DNA of 55,086 nt from an uncultured Pelagibacteraceae bacterium (GTDB taxonomy: Bacteria > Pseudomonadota > Alphaproteobacteria > Pelagibacterales > Pelagibacteraceae). Within the stretch, counting starts at the first letter, position 1; every line of letters starts with the position of its first letter. The DNA is taken from contig CACBCU010000001.1 in assembly GCA_902537895.1 (NCBI GenBank), positions 1 through 55,086 on the forward strand, in the 5' to 3' direction. The notes below the pieces were generated by a model, which had not been told where the DNA came from, made no database searches, and was given only the letters and a program-made list of their open reading frames with translations. The position numbers and the translations under genes were made by a program. This document shows, one piece after another, positions 38,383 to 46,599 of this stretch.

Positions 38383-38442
38383 ATTTTTATGGTAGCAAAT
38401 TTAATAATCCATGACGACTCAAATTTTTAAACAATTTTAAAA

Positions 38443-39078
38443 CTATTTCTTAGAATAATTAGTAATACTTTTTTTTAATGTTTCAGAAATTATTAATACC
38501 CCTTTTTCATTTGGATGTATTCCATCAGCCTGATTTAAACTTGGATTAAGAGCAACACCTTTTAAAAGAAATGGAATTAATTCTATTTTAAATTTTTTAG
38601 ACAATTCAGGATAAATCTTATCAAATTTTTTTTTATAACTTAATCCATTCGTGGGTGAAGCAACCATTCCAGCAAGTATAATCTTAATATTATTACTTGT
38701 TATTATTTTTATTATATCTTCTAAATTTTGCTTTGTTTGATCTGGATTAATTCTTCTTAACATGTCATTTGCTCCAAGACCAATAATTATTAAATCATAA
38801 CTTACATCTGATAATTCATCTTCAATTCTATCCAAACCGTCTAAGGAAGTATCTCCAGAAATACTGCCATTAAAAATCTGAATTTCATATCCTTCGGATT
38901 TAAAACTTTTTTCTAATACAACAGATAAATGATCATCCTCAGGCAAGCCATATCCTGACATTAGACTGTCACCAAATAATAATACTTTTTCTATTTTAAT
39001 TTGTGATTTTTTTTCACTGCAACTGATTGATAAAATAGAAATTAAACTTAGGATAATAATCCCTAGAAGTTTTTTCAT
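38443..39078 (-). CDS. GDSL/SGNH esterase, TesA-like
   Basis: Arylesterase or lysophospholipase of the SGNH family, envelope-located. The 211 residues start with a hydrophobic signal ending in LSISC, a weak lipobox with Cys20. The catalytic block is LLFGDSLMSGYGL with Ser38, then block III GLGANDMLR near residue 98, and the Asp/His pair in ADGIHPNEKG near residue 188. This matches the TesA group in order and spacing. It is followed within 60 bases by the beta-lactamase-fold gene and lies just downstream of the gamma-carbonic anhydrase gene. Confidence 0.86.
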   Translation of the reverse strand: MKKLLGIIILSLISILSISCSEKKSQIKIEKVLLFGDSLMSGYGLPEDDHLSVVLEKSFKSEGYEIQIFNGSISGDTSLDGLDRIEDELSDVSYDLIIIGLGANDMLRRINPDQTKQNLEDIIKIITSNNIKIILAGMVASPTNGLSYKKKFDKIYPELSKKFKIELIPFLLKGVALNPSLNQADGIHPNEKGVLIISETLKKSITNYSKK

Positions 39079-39084
39079 GAATTA

Positions 39085-39597
39085 TTAAAAAATTGATTTA
39101 GAATATTTTTTCCAGTTGTCTTGGTAGTGCTTGGTGTTTTCCCAAACTGCCTTTTTTTCTTCTTCAGTTACTTCTCTAACAACTTTACCTGGTGAACCAA
39201 TAACTAAAGAGTTGTCCGGTATCTCTTTATTCTCTGTAATTAAAGCTTTGGCCCCAATTATACAATTTTTTCCAATCTTGGCATTGTTTAAGATAACTGC
39301 ACCTATTCCAATTAAACTATTGTCACCTATTGTACAACCATGAAGCATAACTAGATGACCAACGGTTACGTCTTTTCCAACTTTTAAAGGACAGCCTGGA
39401 TCGGTATGCAGAACACATCCATCTTGTACGTTTGATCCCTCACCTATGTGAATATTTTCAATATCGCCTCTTAAAGTTGCATTAAACCAGACACTAGTAT
39501 TTTTTTCTAAAGTAACATTGCCAATGACTACCGCATTAGGAGCTACCCAATTTTCGCCAGAGTTTTTTGGTTTTTTATCTTTTAAATCGTAAAACAT
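39085..39597 (-). CDS. Gamma-carbonic-anhydrase-family hexapeptide protein
   Basis: Left-handed beta-helix trimer of the gamma-CA group. The 170 residues carry the three zinc histidines in family order, His64 (LHTDPGCP), His81 and His86 ([12 protein letters not shown]), plus [18 protein letters not shown]. The [14 protein letters not shown] and [15 protein letters not shown]-terminus is usual for YrdA/CaiE-like members. Carbonic anhydrase activity is proven for few members, so activity is uncertain. It starts 20 bases from the divergent thioredoxin-fold gene. Confidence 0.87.
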   Translation of the reverse strand: MFYDLKDKKPKNSGENWVAPNAVVIGNVTLEKNTSVWFNATLRGDIENIHIGEGSNVQDGCVLHTDPGCPLKVGKDVTVGHLVMLHGCTIGDNSLIGIGAVILNNAKIGKNCIIGAKALITENKEIPDNSLVIGSPGKVVREVTEEEKKAVWENTKHYQDNWKKYSKSIF

Positions 39598-39617
39598 AAT
39601 TTATATATTATTACATT

Positions 39618-40172
39618 ATGCCAATACAAACTCCAATATGTGATTTCGGCCAAAAGGCTCATGACTTTCGATTAAAATCTACAGAAAATAAAATTATTTC
39701 TCTAAATGAAATTAAAGGTGAAAATGGAACTTTAATAATGTTTATTTGTAACCACTGCCCATACGTCAAAGCAGTGACTAAAGATATCGTTGATGATTGT
39801 AACAAATTAAAAGAGTTGGGTATTAATTCAGTAGCTATATGTGCAAATGACGCGAAAAACTATCCAGAAGATTCGTTCGATAATATGATCGAATTTGCCA
39901 AAAAAAATCAATTTAGCTTTCCTTATTTAAATGATGAGTCACAAGAAGTCGCTAAAACTTATGATGCGGTGTGCACGCCTGACTTTTTTGGCTATAATAA
40001 AAACTTGGAGCTTCAATATAGAGGTAGGTTAAGAGAATTAAAAAACTTAATTCCTGTAAGAGATGGCGATAGTGACTTGTTAAAAGCTATGAAACAAATA
40101 GCCGAAACTGGTAAAGGGCCAGAGAGCCAAGTCCCGAGTGCTGGCTGCGGTATTAAGTGGAAATCTAATTAA
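39618..40172 (+). CDS. Thioredoxin-fold redoxin (AhpC/TSA-like)
   Basis: Redox protein with a thioredoxin fold, partner unknown. The 184 residues begin with FGQKAHDFRLKSTENKIISLNEIKG (redoxin start) and have the C-x-x-C motif C-N-H-C in MFICNHCPYVKAVTKD near residue 46. A second cysteine pair lies at YDAVCTPDFFGYN and SAGCGIKWK. The C-terminal GCGIKWK is typical of a widespread uncharacterised group. No signal peptide, so it is cytoplasmic. It overlaps the glycosyltransferase gene by one base, with no obvious functional link. Confidence 0.82.
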   Translation: MPIQTPICDFGQKAHDFRLKSTENKIISLNEIKGENGTLIMFICNHCPYVKAVTKDIVDDCNKLKELGINSVAICANDAKNYPEDSFDNMIEFAKKNQFSFPYLNDESQEVAKTYDAVCTPDFFGYNKNLELQYRGRLRELKNLIPVRDGDSDLLKAMKQIAETGKGPESQVPSAGCGIKWKSN

Positions 40173-41254
40173 TGTATTTAATCGCTACAAGATCTTTTCC
40201 ACCAGAAATTGGAGGAATGCAAAGTTTAATGTGGGGTCTTGCACGAGAGATGTCAAAAAACTTGATGATTAAAGTCTTTGCTGACTATCATGAAAATCAT
40301 AAAGAATTTGATGAAAACTTAAATTTTTCTATTGAAAGAATTGGTGGTATTAAATTTTTAAGAAAGATTAGAAAAGCCCAATTAATTAATGAATTTCTCA
40401 AAGATAATAAAGTTCAAGGAATTATAGCTGACCATTGGAAAAGTTTAGAGTTAATTAAATCTAATAAAAAAAAATATTGTCTGATACACGGCAAAGAAAT
40501 TAATCATCCAAAAGGTAGTTATCAAAATAAAAGGATTGTGAAAGTATTTGATAAAGTTGAGAAAGTAATTGCAAATTCTGAATATACTAAAAATTTAGCA
40601 ATTAGTATTGGCTTAAATCCTGAAAAGATTGTTGTAATAAATCCTGGAGTAAATCCTCCTAAAGACCTAAATAGAAAAACTTTAGATAAAGTTGAAAGAT
40701 TACTCAAAATAAAAACACCTCGTTTAATTACTGTCTCAAGGTTCGATAAAAGAAAAAACCATGAAAAAGTATTAATGGCTTTAAGAAACTTAAAACAAAT
40801 TTATCCAGATATAGTCTATATTTGTATAGGTTATGGAGATGAGGAAAAAAATATTAAAGAATTGGTAAAAGAGCTTGATTTAAGTTCACAAGTAATGTTT
40901 TTCAAAGATATTAGTGAAGATTTAAAAAATGCCTTGATAGCAAAGTCAAATATCTTTGTGATGCCATCAATTATTCACAAAAAGTCTGTTGAGGGATTTG
41001 GAATATCATACGTCGAAGCCGCTCAATATGGTGTTGCTTCTCTTGGTGGTAAAGATGGAGGCGCCTCAGATGCTATCAAGCATAACACAACAGGATTAAT
41101 TTGTGATGGAAATGAGCTAGAAGATATTTATTCTTCTTTGAATTCCATGTTAGAGAATAAAAAATATTCGGATTTAGGTAAAAATGCAAAAGAATATTCT
41201 TCTAAATTTAATTGGTCTAATACAATAGAGGAATACAAAAAAATTTTACAATAA
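40172..41254 (+). CDS. GT4-family glycosyltransferase
   Basis: GT-B fold glycosyltransferase for glycolipid or polysaccharide synthesis. The 360 residues start with the family's FPPEIGGMQSLMWGLAREM. ITVSRFDKRKNHEKVLMAL near residue 187 begins the donor domain. FVMPSIIHKKSVEGFGISYVEAAQYGVASLGGKDGGASDA near residues 270-310 supplies the E-x7-E motif for nucleotide-sugar binding. Donor and acceptor are not readable. It converges with the GT9 gene with a nine-base overlap of coding ends, so two envelope-glycan genes share this spot. Confidence 0.86.
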   Translation: MYLIATRSFPPEIGGMQSLMWGLAREMSKNLMIKVFADYHENHKEFDENLNFSIERIGGIKFLRKIRKAQLINEFLKDNKVQGIIADHWKSLELIKSNKKKYCLIHGKEINHPKGSYQNKRIVKVFDKVEKVIANSEYTKNLAISIGLNPEKIVVINPGVNPPKDLNRKTLDKVERLLKIKTPRLITVSRFDKRKNHEKVLMALRNLKQIYPDIVYICIGYGDEEKNIKELVKELDLSSQVMFFKDISEDLKNALIAKSNIFVMPSIIHKKSVEGFGISYVEAAQYGVASLGGKDGGASDAIKHNTTGLICDGNELEDIYSSLNSMLENKKYSDLGKNAKEYSSKFNWSNTIEEYKKILQ

Positions 41255-42184
41255 TTTTAATAACCTTTCAAAAACTTTACTAGCACTTAAATTATTTAAA
41301 TCAGTTACCTGTATTGCTTTAAATTTTTCTCTTTCAATACTAACTTTATGGGCAGTAGTATGTTCTCCAAAAAGAGTTAAACCTTTTGCTGCGACATGAG
41401 CAGCTATATGAGCAGGACCAGTATCATTAGCAACAATAAAAGAACTCTCCTTGATAAGAGATGTTAACTGAGATAAATTTACCGCTTTATCATTATCAAG
41501 AACACTTATTGCATCAAATTTTCTAGCATCATCAATTTCATTAGGTCCAGGTGCAATTATAACTTTATACTCTGAGCCAAACTTATCTTTAATCAATCCA
41601 ATCAGTTTGTCGTAATAAGGCCATTTTTTAATTGATAGATGTGGTGAACAAAAAGGAAATAATAAAATATATTTTTGTAAGTCATATTTATTTTTTATTT
41701 CGTTAATTTCGGAACAAGCCCAACTAAAATTAGGTTTAAGTGTGTTAATAGTATTTAATCCAGATTCTTTTAGCTGATAATCAAATCTATTTAATACTGA
41801 ATCCTTATCAAATTTTTCCTTATTTATTTCTGCTGGTAAAGTTGTTTTAGTGCTAGACCAAGTATCTTTATTGGCTTTTGGAAAAAGTATACTCTTATAA
41901 AAAGAAGTTCTTGATGAATTTTGAAGATCAAACACCTTTGAAAAATTATACTTCTTAAGCTCTCTCATTAAAAAATATAGATAAATTAAATTATATTTTG
42001 GTAATCTCTTGTCTAAGATCACCTCGTTTACAAAAGGATTTCTCTTAAATAATTCAAAATAGGGTTTTGTTGTCAGCAGATATATATGATCATTTTTATG
42101 ATTTTCAGATATATCTTGAATTGCACCACTCGCTTGAGCTATATCTCCTAATGATCCGTGTTTGATGATTAAAATATTAGACAT
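41246..42184 (-). CDS. GT9-family (ADP-heptose:LPS heptosyltransferase-like) glycosyltransferase
   Basis: GT-B enzyme of the heptosyltransferase family, likely acting on LPS core or other surface sugars. The 312 residues open with LIIKHGSLGDIAQASGAIQDI, the family N-terminus. Near residue 248 they show SSFIVANDTGPAHIAAHVAAKGLTLFGEHT, the diagnostic DTGPxH block. The start is 32 bases from the divergent DUF6165 gene. Whether the donor is ADP-heptose is uncertain, as related members use other sugars. Confidence 0.85.
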   Translation of the reverse strand: MSNILIIKHGSLGDIAQASGAIQDISENHKNDHIYLLTTKPYFELFKRNPFVNEVILDKRLPKYNLIYLYFLMRELKKYNFSKVFDLQNSSRTSFYKSILFPKANKDTWSSTKTTLPAEINKEKFDKDSVLNRFDYQLKESGLNTINTLKPNFSWACSEINEIKNKYDLQKYILLFPFCSPHLSIKKWPYYDKLIGLIKDKFGSEYKVIIAPGPNEIDDARKFDAISVLDNDKAVNLSQLTSLIKESSFIVANDTGPAHIAAHVAAKGLTLFGEHTTAHKVSIEREKFKAIQVTDLNNLSASKVFERLLKLL

Positions 42185-42216
42185 ATTTATAACAAGATAG
42201 CACAGTATTAAATTTT

Positions 42217-42606
42217 ATGAATAAAATTATAGTAGAAGTTTCAATTGGTGAACTTTTGGACAAAGTTTCAATTTTAGAGATTAAGCAAGAAAAAATAAAA
42301 GATACAGAAAAGTTAAAATTCATTAATAATGAACATTCTGTTTTAAAAGATCAATTAGAGAAAAGTGTAAAGTCAGATGAAAAACTCGACAAGCTTTATC
42401 AATCACTAAAAGAAATAAACTCTAAACTATGGTTAATTGAAGATGAAAAAAGATTATGTGAAAAAGAAAAGGATTTTGGAGAAAAATTTATTAAACTTTC
42501 AAGAGATGTTCACTTTTTAAACGATGATCGTGCAAAGATAAAATTAGAAATCAATAATCATACTGGGTCAAAAATAAAAGAAATTAAAGAATATACAAAA
42601 TATTAG
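42217..42606 (+). CDS. DUF6165 family coiled-coil protein
   Basis: Unknown function. The 129 residues begin with the conserved IIVEVSIGELLDKVSILEIKQEKI, then long charged helices with heptad-like leucines (KLKFINNEHSVLKDQLEK; LWLIEDEKRLCEKEKDFGEKFIKL). The C-terminal VHFLNDDRAKIKLEIN is also typical. It looks like a cytoplasmic coiled-coil protein. Members that I recall neighbour glycosyltransferase genes, as here. Its stop interlocks with the stop of the convergent ABC permease gene (TTAG). Confidence 0.75.
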   Translation: MNKIIVEVSIGELLDKVSILEIKQEKIKDTEKLKFINNEHSVLKDQLEKSVKSDEKLDKLYQSLKEINSKLWLIEDEKRLCEKEKDFGEKFIKLSRDVHFLNDDRAKIKLEINNHTGSKIKEIKEYTKY

Positions 42607-43277
42607 TAGCTATATTTTTTTTCTAAAAACTTTATCACGTTGTGAATTATAAAAGTCAAAAATAAATAAATTCCACCTGCAACAATAAACACTTCAATTG
42701 GTTTAAAAGTGGTTGATATTATATATTTTGCTACACCCGTTAAATCCATTAATGTAACTGTACTTGCTAGCGAGGTACCTTTGAGCATTAGTATTATTTC
42801 ATTTCCATACGCTGGAAGAGATTGTCTAATAGCTATAGGAATTTGAACTTTATAAAAAATAATCTTATTAGATATACCCAAACTTTTTCCAGCCTCAATT
42901 ATACCAGGTTTAATTGTTTGAAAAGCAGATCTTAAAATCTCAGAAGTATATGCCCCAGTATTTAATGCAAAAGCAATAATTGCACACCAATATGGCTCCT
43001 TGAGAATTACCCACAAAAAAGAGGATCTTAAAGACTCTATCTGACCTAAGCCAAAATATATAATAAATATTTGAACCAATAATGGAGTTCCCCTAAAAAC
43101 ATAAGAATATCCATATGCAAATTTATTGATAAAAATATTTTTATTTAATCTTAAAATTGCAAATAATAATCCAATAAATAATCCTACTATTAAAGAAACT
43201 GATAAAAGTTTCAAAGTTATCACTGCAGCATTTAATAGCTTCGGAAAACTATTGATCATTAATTCAAAATCCATCAA
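42603..43277 (-). CDS. Amino-acid ABC transporter permease, HisM/OccM type
   Basis: Second membrane subunit of a polar-amino-acid ABC importer. The 224 residues have five predicted membrane segments. The EAA loop that contacts the ATPase is in EAGKSLGISNKIIFYKVQIPIAIRQSLPAYGNEI near residues 126-160. The RGTPLLVQIFIIYFGLGQ segment near residue 62 is typical. It overlaps the other permease gene by four bases. It is the last gene of the operon; no ATPase gene follows, because the next gene converges. Confidence 0.9.
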   Translation of the reverse strand: MMDFELMINSFPKLLNAAVITLKLLSVSLIVGLFIGLLFAILRLNKNIFINKFAYGYSYVFRGTPLLVQIFIIYFGLGQIESLRSSFLWVILKEPYWCAIIAFALNTGAYTSEILRSAFQTIKPGIIEAGKSLGISNKIIFYKVQIPIAIRQSLPAYGNEIILMLKGTSLASTVTLMDLTGVAKYIISTTFKPIEVFIVAGGIYLFLTFIIHNVIKFLEKKYSY

Positions 43278-43966
43278 TAACCTCTACTATACTTAACTTC
43301 TAATTTATTTATTAACTTCATGCTTATAAAGGTAAGTAATAAATATAAAACTGCAGCGAATGAATAAAAAAATAGTGGATCTCTTGTAGATCCAGCAGCA
43401 ATATAAGACTGTCTCATTATTTCAACCAAACCTGTTACAGAAATTAGAGATGTATCTTTAAGTGTAATTTGCCAAACGTTACTTAAATTCGGTATGGCAA
43501 GTCTTAACATTTGTGGAAGAATAATTTTATAGAACTGTTTAAATTTACTAAATCCTAAAACCTTTGCAGCCTCAAATTGACCTTTATCAATTGATTGAAT
43601 TGCTCCTCTAAAAACTTCTGTCGAATAAGCACCGGATATTATACCTATAGCAAATGAGCCCGTAACAAACGCATTAATCTCAATGTATTCATTGTATCCA
43701 AACATTGATGCAACAAACATAATCGCTCCACTCCCACCAAAAAAGAAAAGATAAATAACTAATAATTCAGGGACACCTCTGATAACTGTTGTGTAAATAT
43801 TAGCAATTAAATTTAAAAATTTAAATTTAGATAGTTTTAAAGGAGTGAAAATTGCGGCGAAACTAAAACCGATTAACATTGCTGTTATTGAAACAGCTAT
43901 GGTCATTAGGGTTGCACGAAATAACTCATCACCCCAACCAGTATCTCCAAAAGCTAAAAGTTCCAT
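43274..43966 (-). CDS. Amino-acid ABC transporter permease, HisQ/OccQ type
   Basis: First membrane subunit of the importer. The 230 residues carry five membrane segments, TVIRGVPELLVIYLFFFGG near residue 61, and the EAA loop EAAKVLGFSKFKQFYKIILPQMLRLAIPNL near residue 132. The ATG at 43966 is three bases after a strong 13-base-pair hairpin, and no Shine-Dalgarno is visible. So its translation relative to the binding protein is probably reduced, or depends on read-through from the hairpin. Confidence 0.9.
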   Translation of the reverse strand: MELLAFGDTGWGDELFRATLMTIAVSITAMLIGFSFAAIFTPLKLSKFKFLNLIANIYTTVIRGVPELLVIYLFFFGGSGAIMFVASMFGYNEYIEINAFVTGSFAIGIISGAYSTEVFRGAIQSIDKGQFEAAKVLGFSKFKQFYKIILPQMLRLAIPNLSNVWQITLKDTSLISVTGLVEIMRQSYIAAGSTRDPLFFYSFAAVLYLLLTFISMKLINKLEVKYSRGY

Positions 43967-43969
43967 ATA

Positions 43970-44000
43970 GTTTGGCGACTATACATGATAGTCGCCAAAC
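43970..44000 (-). promoter_or_regulatory. Hairpin between binding-protein and permease genes
   Basis: GTTTGGCGACTAT (43970-43982) and ATAGTCGCCAAAC (43988-44000) form a perfect 13-base-pair stem with a five-base loop. It falls entirely between the binding-protein stop (44012) and the permease ATG (43966). There is no U-tract, so it is not a standard terminator. It is more likely a mRNA-stabilising or translation-limiting hairpin that raises binding-protein yield over permease. The high G+C content stands out from its surroundings. Confidence 0.75.
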
Positions 44001-44011
44001 CTAAAATTTAA

Positions 44012-44839
44012 TTACATGGAAGCGTCAAAACCGAACCATTTAGTAGCTATTCTACTAATATCTCCGTTTTTTCTTGCTTTATTAATTGCAGCATTAAACT
44101 TTTTTAAAAGTTCAGTATCATCTTTTCTGATACCTACCCCAACACCATTTCCAAAAGCACCGCCTGAAAAAGTTGGTCCAGTTAAAACAACTGGCTTACC
44201 AGATTTTTCTGCATAATCACTAAATGCTACTGCAGCGGCTAATGCAGCATCACATCTTCCCGATGCTAGATCTAAGTTAACTTCATCCTGTGTTTTATAT
44301 GTTCTGACATTTACTTTTCCTACATCACCTGAATCTAAAAAGTTTTGATGAATTGTAGCAGTTTGTACACAAACAGTTTTACCGGCTAATGCAGCAGTAA
44401 GAGTTTTAAGATCTTTTTTAGCTGCAGCATTTGGTTTAGTAAGATTTATCCCAGCAGATGTATCTAAACCTTCAAGGCTAGATCCTTTCATGACTGCTAA
44501 AGACGCAACTTCATCTGCATATCCTTGAGAAAAGCTAATAGCTTTTTGTCTTTCTGCAGTAATTGACATACCTGCCATTATTGCATCGAACTTTCTCATG
44601 ATTAAAGCTGGAATCATTCCATCCCAATCTTGCTCAACTATTACACACTGTTGTCCGATGTATCTGCATAATGTGTAAGCTAATTCAACTTCGAAACCTA
44701 TTAACTTACCTGCTTCATTTTTTGAGTTCCATGGAGGATAAGCACCCTCTGTTCCAATTCTTATTTTATCAGCATTAACGTTTCCTATTACCAATAGAGA
44801 AAGTAAAACTGAAAAAATAGTTTTTTTAAATATATTCAT
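44012..44839 (-). CDS. ABC transporter substrate-binding protein, basic-amino-acid/opine type
   Basis: Periplasmic receptor of the His/Arg/Lys/ornithine and octopine family. It has about 275 residues, with a signal peptide ending around NVNA-DKIR (about 22 residues). The mature start KIRIGTEGAYPPWNSK and the ligand-site block QDWDGMIPALIMRKFDAIMAGMSITAERQKAISFS follow. Its IVEQDWDG and MAGMSIT style is nearest to OccT/arginine-type receptors; exact ligand unknown. I took the ATG at 44839, six bases after GGAG; the ATG one codon upstream is only three bases after it. It lies about 60 bases after speDE on the same strand. Confidence 0.9.
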   Translation of the reverse strand: MNIFKKTIFSVLLSLLVIGNVNADKIRIGTEGAYPPWNSKNEAGKLIGFEVELAYTLCRYIGQQCVIVEQDWDGMIPALIMRKFDAIMAGMSITAERQKAISFSQGYADEVASLAVMKGSSLEGLDTSAGINLTKPNAAAKKDLKTLTAALAGKTVCVQTATIHQNFLDSGDVGKVNVRTYKTQDEVNLDLASGRCDAALAAAVAFSDYAEKSGKPVVLTGPTFSGGAFGNGVGVGIRKDDTELLKKFNAAINKARKNGDISRIATKWFGFDASM

Positions 44840-44900
44840 CATTATCTCCTTTAATAAAAAAAATATTATTTCACAGATTATGGATATTAAAAAGAAAAAA

Positions 44901-45941
44901 TTAATGATTTATTGATGAAGAAAAATTCCAAGAACAATCAAAACTAGGTATATAAACTCTGGATAAATTAGTATTTCCAAAATGATGATTAAATACATTC
45001 AACCAATTTTCAACTTGAAGAGGTTTTTTATCCTGACTTCCAACTTGTGCAGTAATAACGCCTTTAGGTTTGAGTATTCTTACTAAAGAGTCCATGTTTT
45101 TAGCGGCGAGATCTATACAAAACTGGTCATCATTTAAATCAACAAAAATATGATCATACGTATCTTCATTCACTGTCTTTATACTTTTAAAAGCATCTCC
45201 CCACACACATTTTACAGAATTTTTTTCTGTAGCTTTTTTTCCAATATCACCAAGATGTTTATTGCAAACTTCAACAACTTCAGGATCTAATTCATACCAA
45301 TCTATAAAGTTAAACTTTTTTGAAATACATTCTCTTGCAACACCCCCATCACCGCCACCAATTATTGCTGCTCTTTCATTTTTTTTATTTAACTTAAGAC
45401 CAGATCCAACAAAAGTTGAGCTATATAAATATTCATCCGATGCCGCCACTTGTATTTCACCATCAATAAATAAAGATTTTCCAAATTGCTCCAATTCTAA
45501 AATTTCTATATGTTGACCCACTTTTGATTTAAAATCCTCCAAGACTTCATTTACAACATATGATTTTTGTAAACCAGGTGAGCTATAAATATCATGATAT
45601 AAAGATCGGGTATCTCTATTAAACTCTTTTTTAACAATTCTTTTATGTTCAAATTCCTTCTTAATAATATCAATTGCCACTGATGGGCTTATTTTTCCAC
45701 AAGTAAAAAAATCAAAACTAATTATTCCTTTTTCTGGAAATGTATGAAAACTGATGTGACTTTCGGCTAACAAAGCTAAAATGGTAAAGCCCTGTGGTTC
45801 AAATTTATATTTTGAAATATTCAAAATAGTTACATTAGCTGCCTTAGCTATTTTATGTATAACTCTTTCATAAACTGAAGGATCGTACTCTTTTGTAGTA
45901 CCTATAATATCTAAAGTAATATGCTCCCCAACTTTAATCAT
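44901..45941 (-). CDS. Fused S-adenosylmethionine decarboxylase-spermidine synthase
   Basis: One chain of 346 residues carries two enzymes of polyamine synthesis. Residues 1-115 are a SpeD-type AdoMet decarboxylase: the autocleavage site is E60-S61 in LAESHISFHTFPE, with His66 and Cys81 (FFTCG) as proton donors. Residues 130-346 are an aminopropyltransferase: IGGGDGG at 194-200 binds decarboxylated AdoMet, and VDLND near 268 is the acidic catalytic segment. Such SpeD-SpeE fusions are known in a few bacteria. It starts one base after the aldolase stop, with AGGG as ribosome site. Confidence 0.92.
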   Translation of the reverse strand: MIKVGEHITLDIIGTTKEYDPSVYERVIHKIAKAANVTILNISKYKFEPQGFTILALLAESHISFHTFPEKGIISFDFFTCGKISPSVAIDIIKKEFEHKRIVKKEFNRDTRSLYHDIYSSPGLQKSYVVNEVLEDFKSKVGQHIEILELEQFGKSLFIDGEIQVAASDEYLYSSTFVGSGLKLNKKNERAAIIGGGDGGVARECISKKFNFIDWYELDPEVVEVCNKHLGDIGKKATEKNSVKCVWGDAFKSIKTVNEDTYDHIFVDLNDDQFCIDLAAKNMDSLVRILKPKGVITAQVGSQDKKPLQVENWLNVFNHHFGNTNLSRVYIPSFDCSWNFSSSINH

Positions 45942-45942
45942 C

Positions 45943-46599
45943 TTACCCTTTTTTATAGTTTTTAGCCTTATCTAAAACTTTTTTCATTTCCTCAAATGAA
46001 AGAATCTTAGGCTGGCCTAACTTTAGAGCAATAGTGTATTGATGACAAATATTTTCTATCTCTTGTGCAAGTTCAAAGGCGTCCTCTAAATTTTTTCCAA
46101 AAGCAACCTGGCCGTGATTAGACATTAAACAAGCGCTTCTATTCTCTAGAGCTTTAATTACATTTTTGGATAACTCTTCTGTTCCAAAAGTAGCGTATTC
46201 TGCACATTTGATATCCTCTCCTCCTGCAAGTGCAATCATGTAATGAAATGGTGGTATTGATTTTCCATGTGAAGATACAGCTGTTGCGTGTGGAGAATGA
46301 GCATGAACAATCGCCTGTGCCTCTTTTTTATTTGCATAAATATCTCTATGAAATCTCCATTCAGATGATGGTTTGTTGGTTGAATTGTTTTTTTCTTCCT
46401 CATCATTTAAACCCATAAAAACAATATTTTCAGGTTTAAGTGTTTCATATTTTTTTCCTGATGGAGTAATTAAGTACCCCTCTATATCATCCTCTATTCC
46501 TCTCAATGATATATTGCCTGATCTAAGAGGTGAAAGATTTGTAGAATTTAATTTTAAGGAATATTCAATAATCTGATTTCTTTGATCTAAATTTTTCAT
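45943..46599 (-). CDS. Class II aldolase, likely 5-methylthioribulose-1-phosphate aldolase
   Basis: Zinc-dependent class II aldolase (AraD/FucA fold) of 218 residues. Metal and substrate motifs are SGNISLR, ITPSGKKYE, KPSSEWRFHRDIY, the histidine pair in HAHSPHATAVS, and SNHGQVAFG. The stretch IPPFHYMIALAGGEDIKCAEYATFGTEELS is FucA-like rather than MtnB-like. Given mtnA and mtnP directly upstream, the likely substrate is methylthioribulose-1-P, split to dihydroxyacetone-P and methylthioacetaldehyde. MtnB dehydratase is the alternative. It overlaps mtnA by four bases. Confidence 0.8.
   Translation of the reverse strand: MKNLDQRNQIIEYSLKLNSTNLSPLRSGNISLRGIEDDIEGYLITPSGKKYETLKPENIVFMGLNDEEEKNNSTNKPSSEWRFHRDIYANKKEAQAIVHAHSPHATAVSSHGKSIPPFHYMIALAGGEDIKCAEYATFGTEELSKNVIKALENRSACLMSNHGQVAFGKNLEDAFELAQEIENICHQYTIALKLGQPKILSFEEMKKVLDKAKNYKKG

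Noticed and set aside
45943..46599. Calling the class II aldolase MtnB (methylthioribulose-1-P dehydratase)
   Set aside because: The IPPFHYMIA and YATFGTEELS phrases match the FucA-like aldolase group, and no mtnC or mtnD is nearby.
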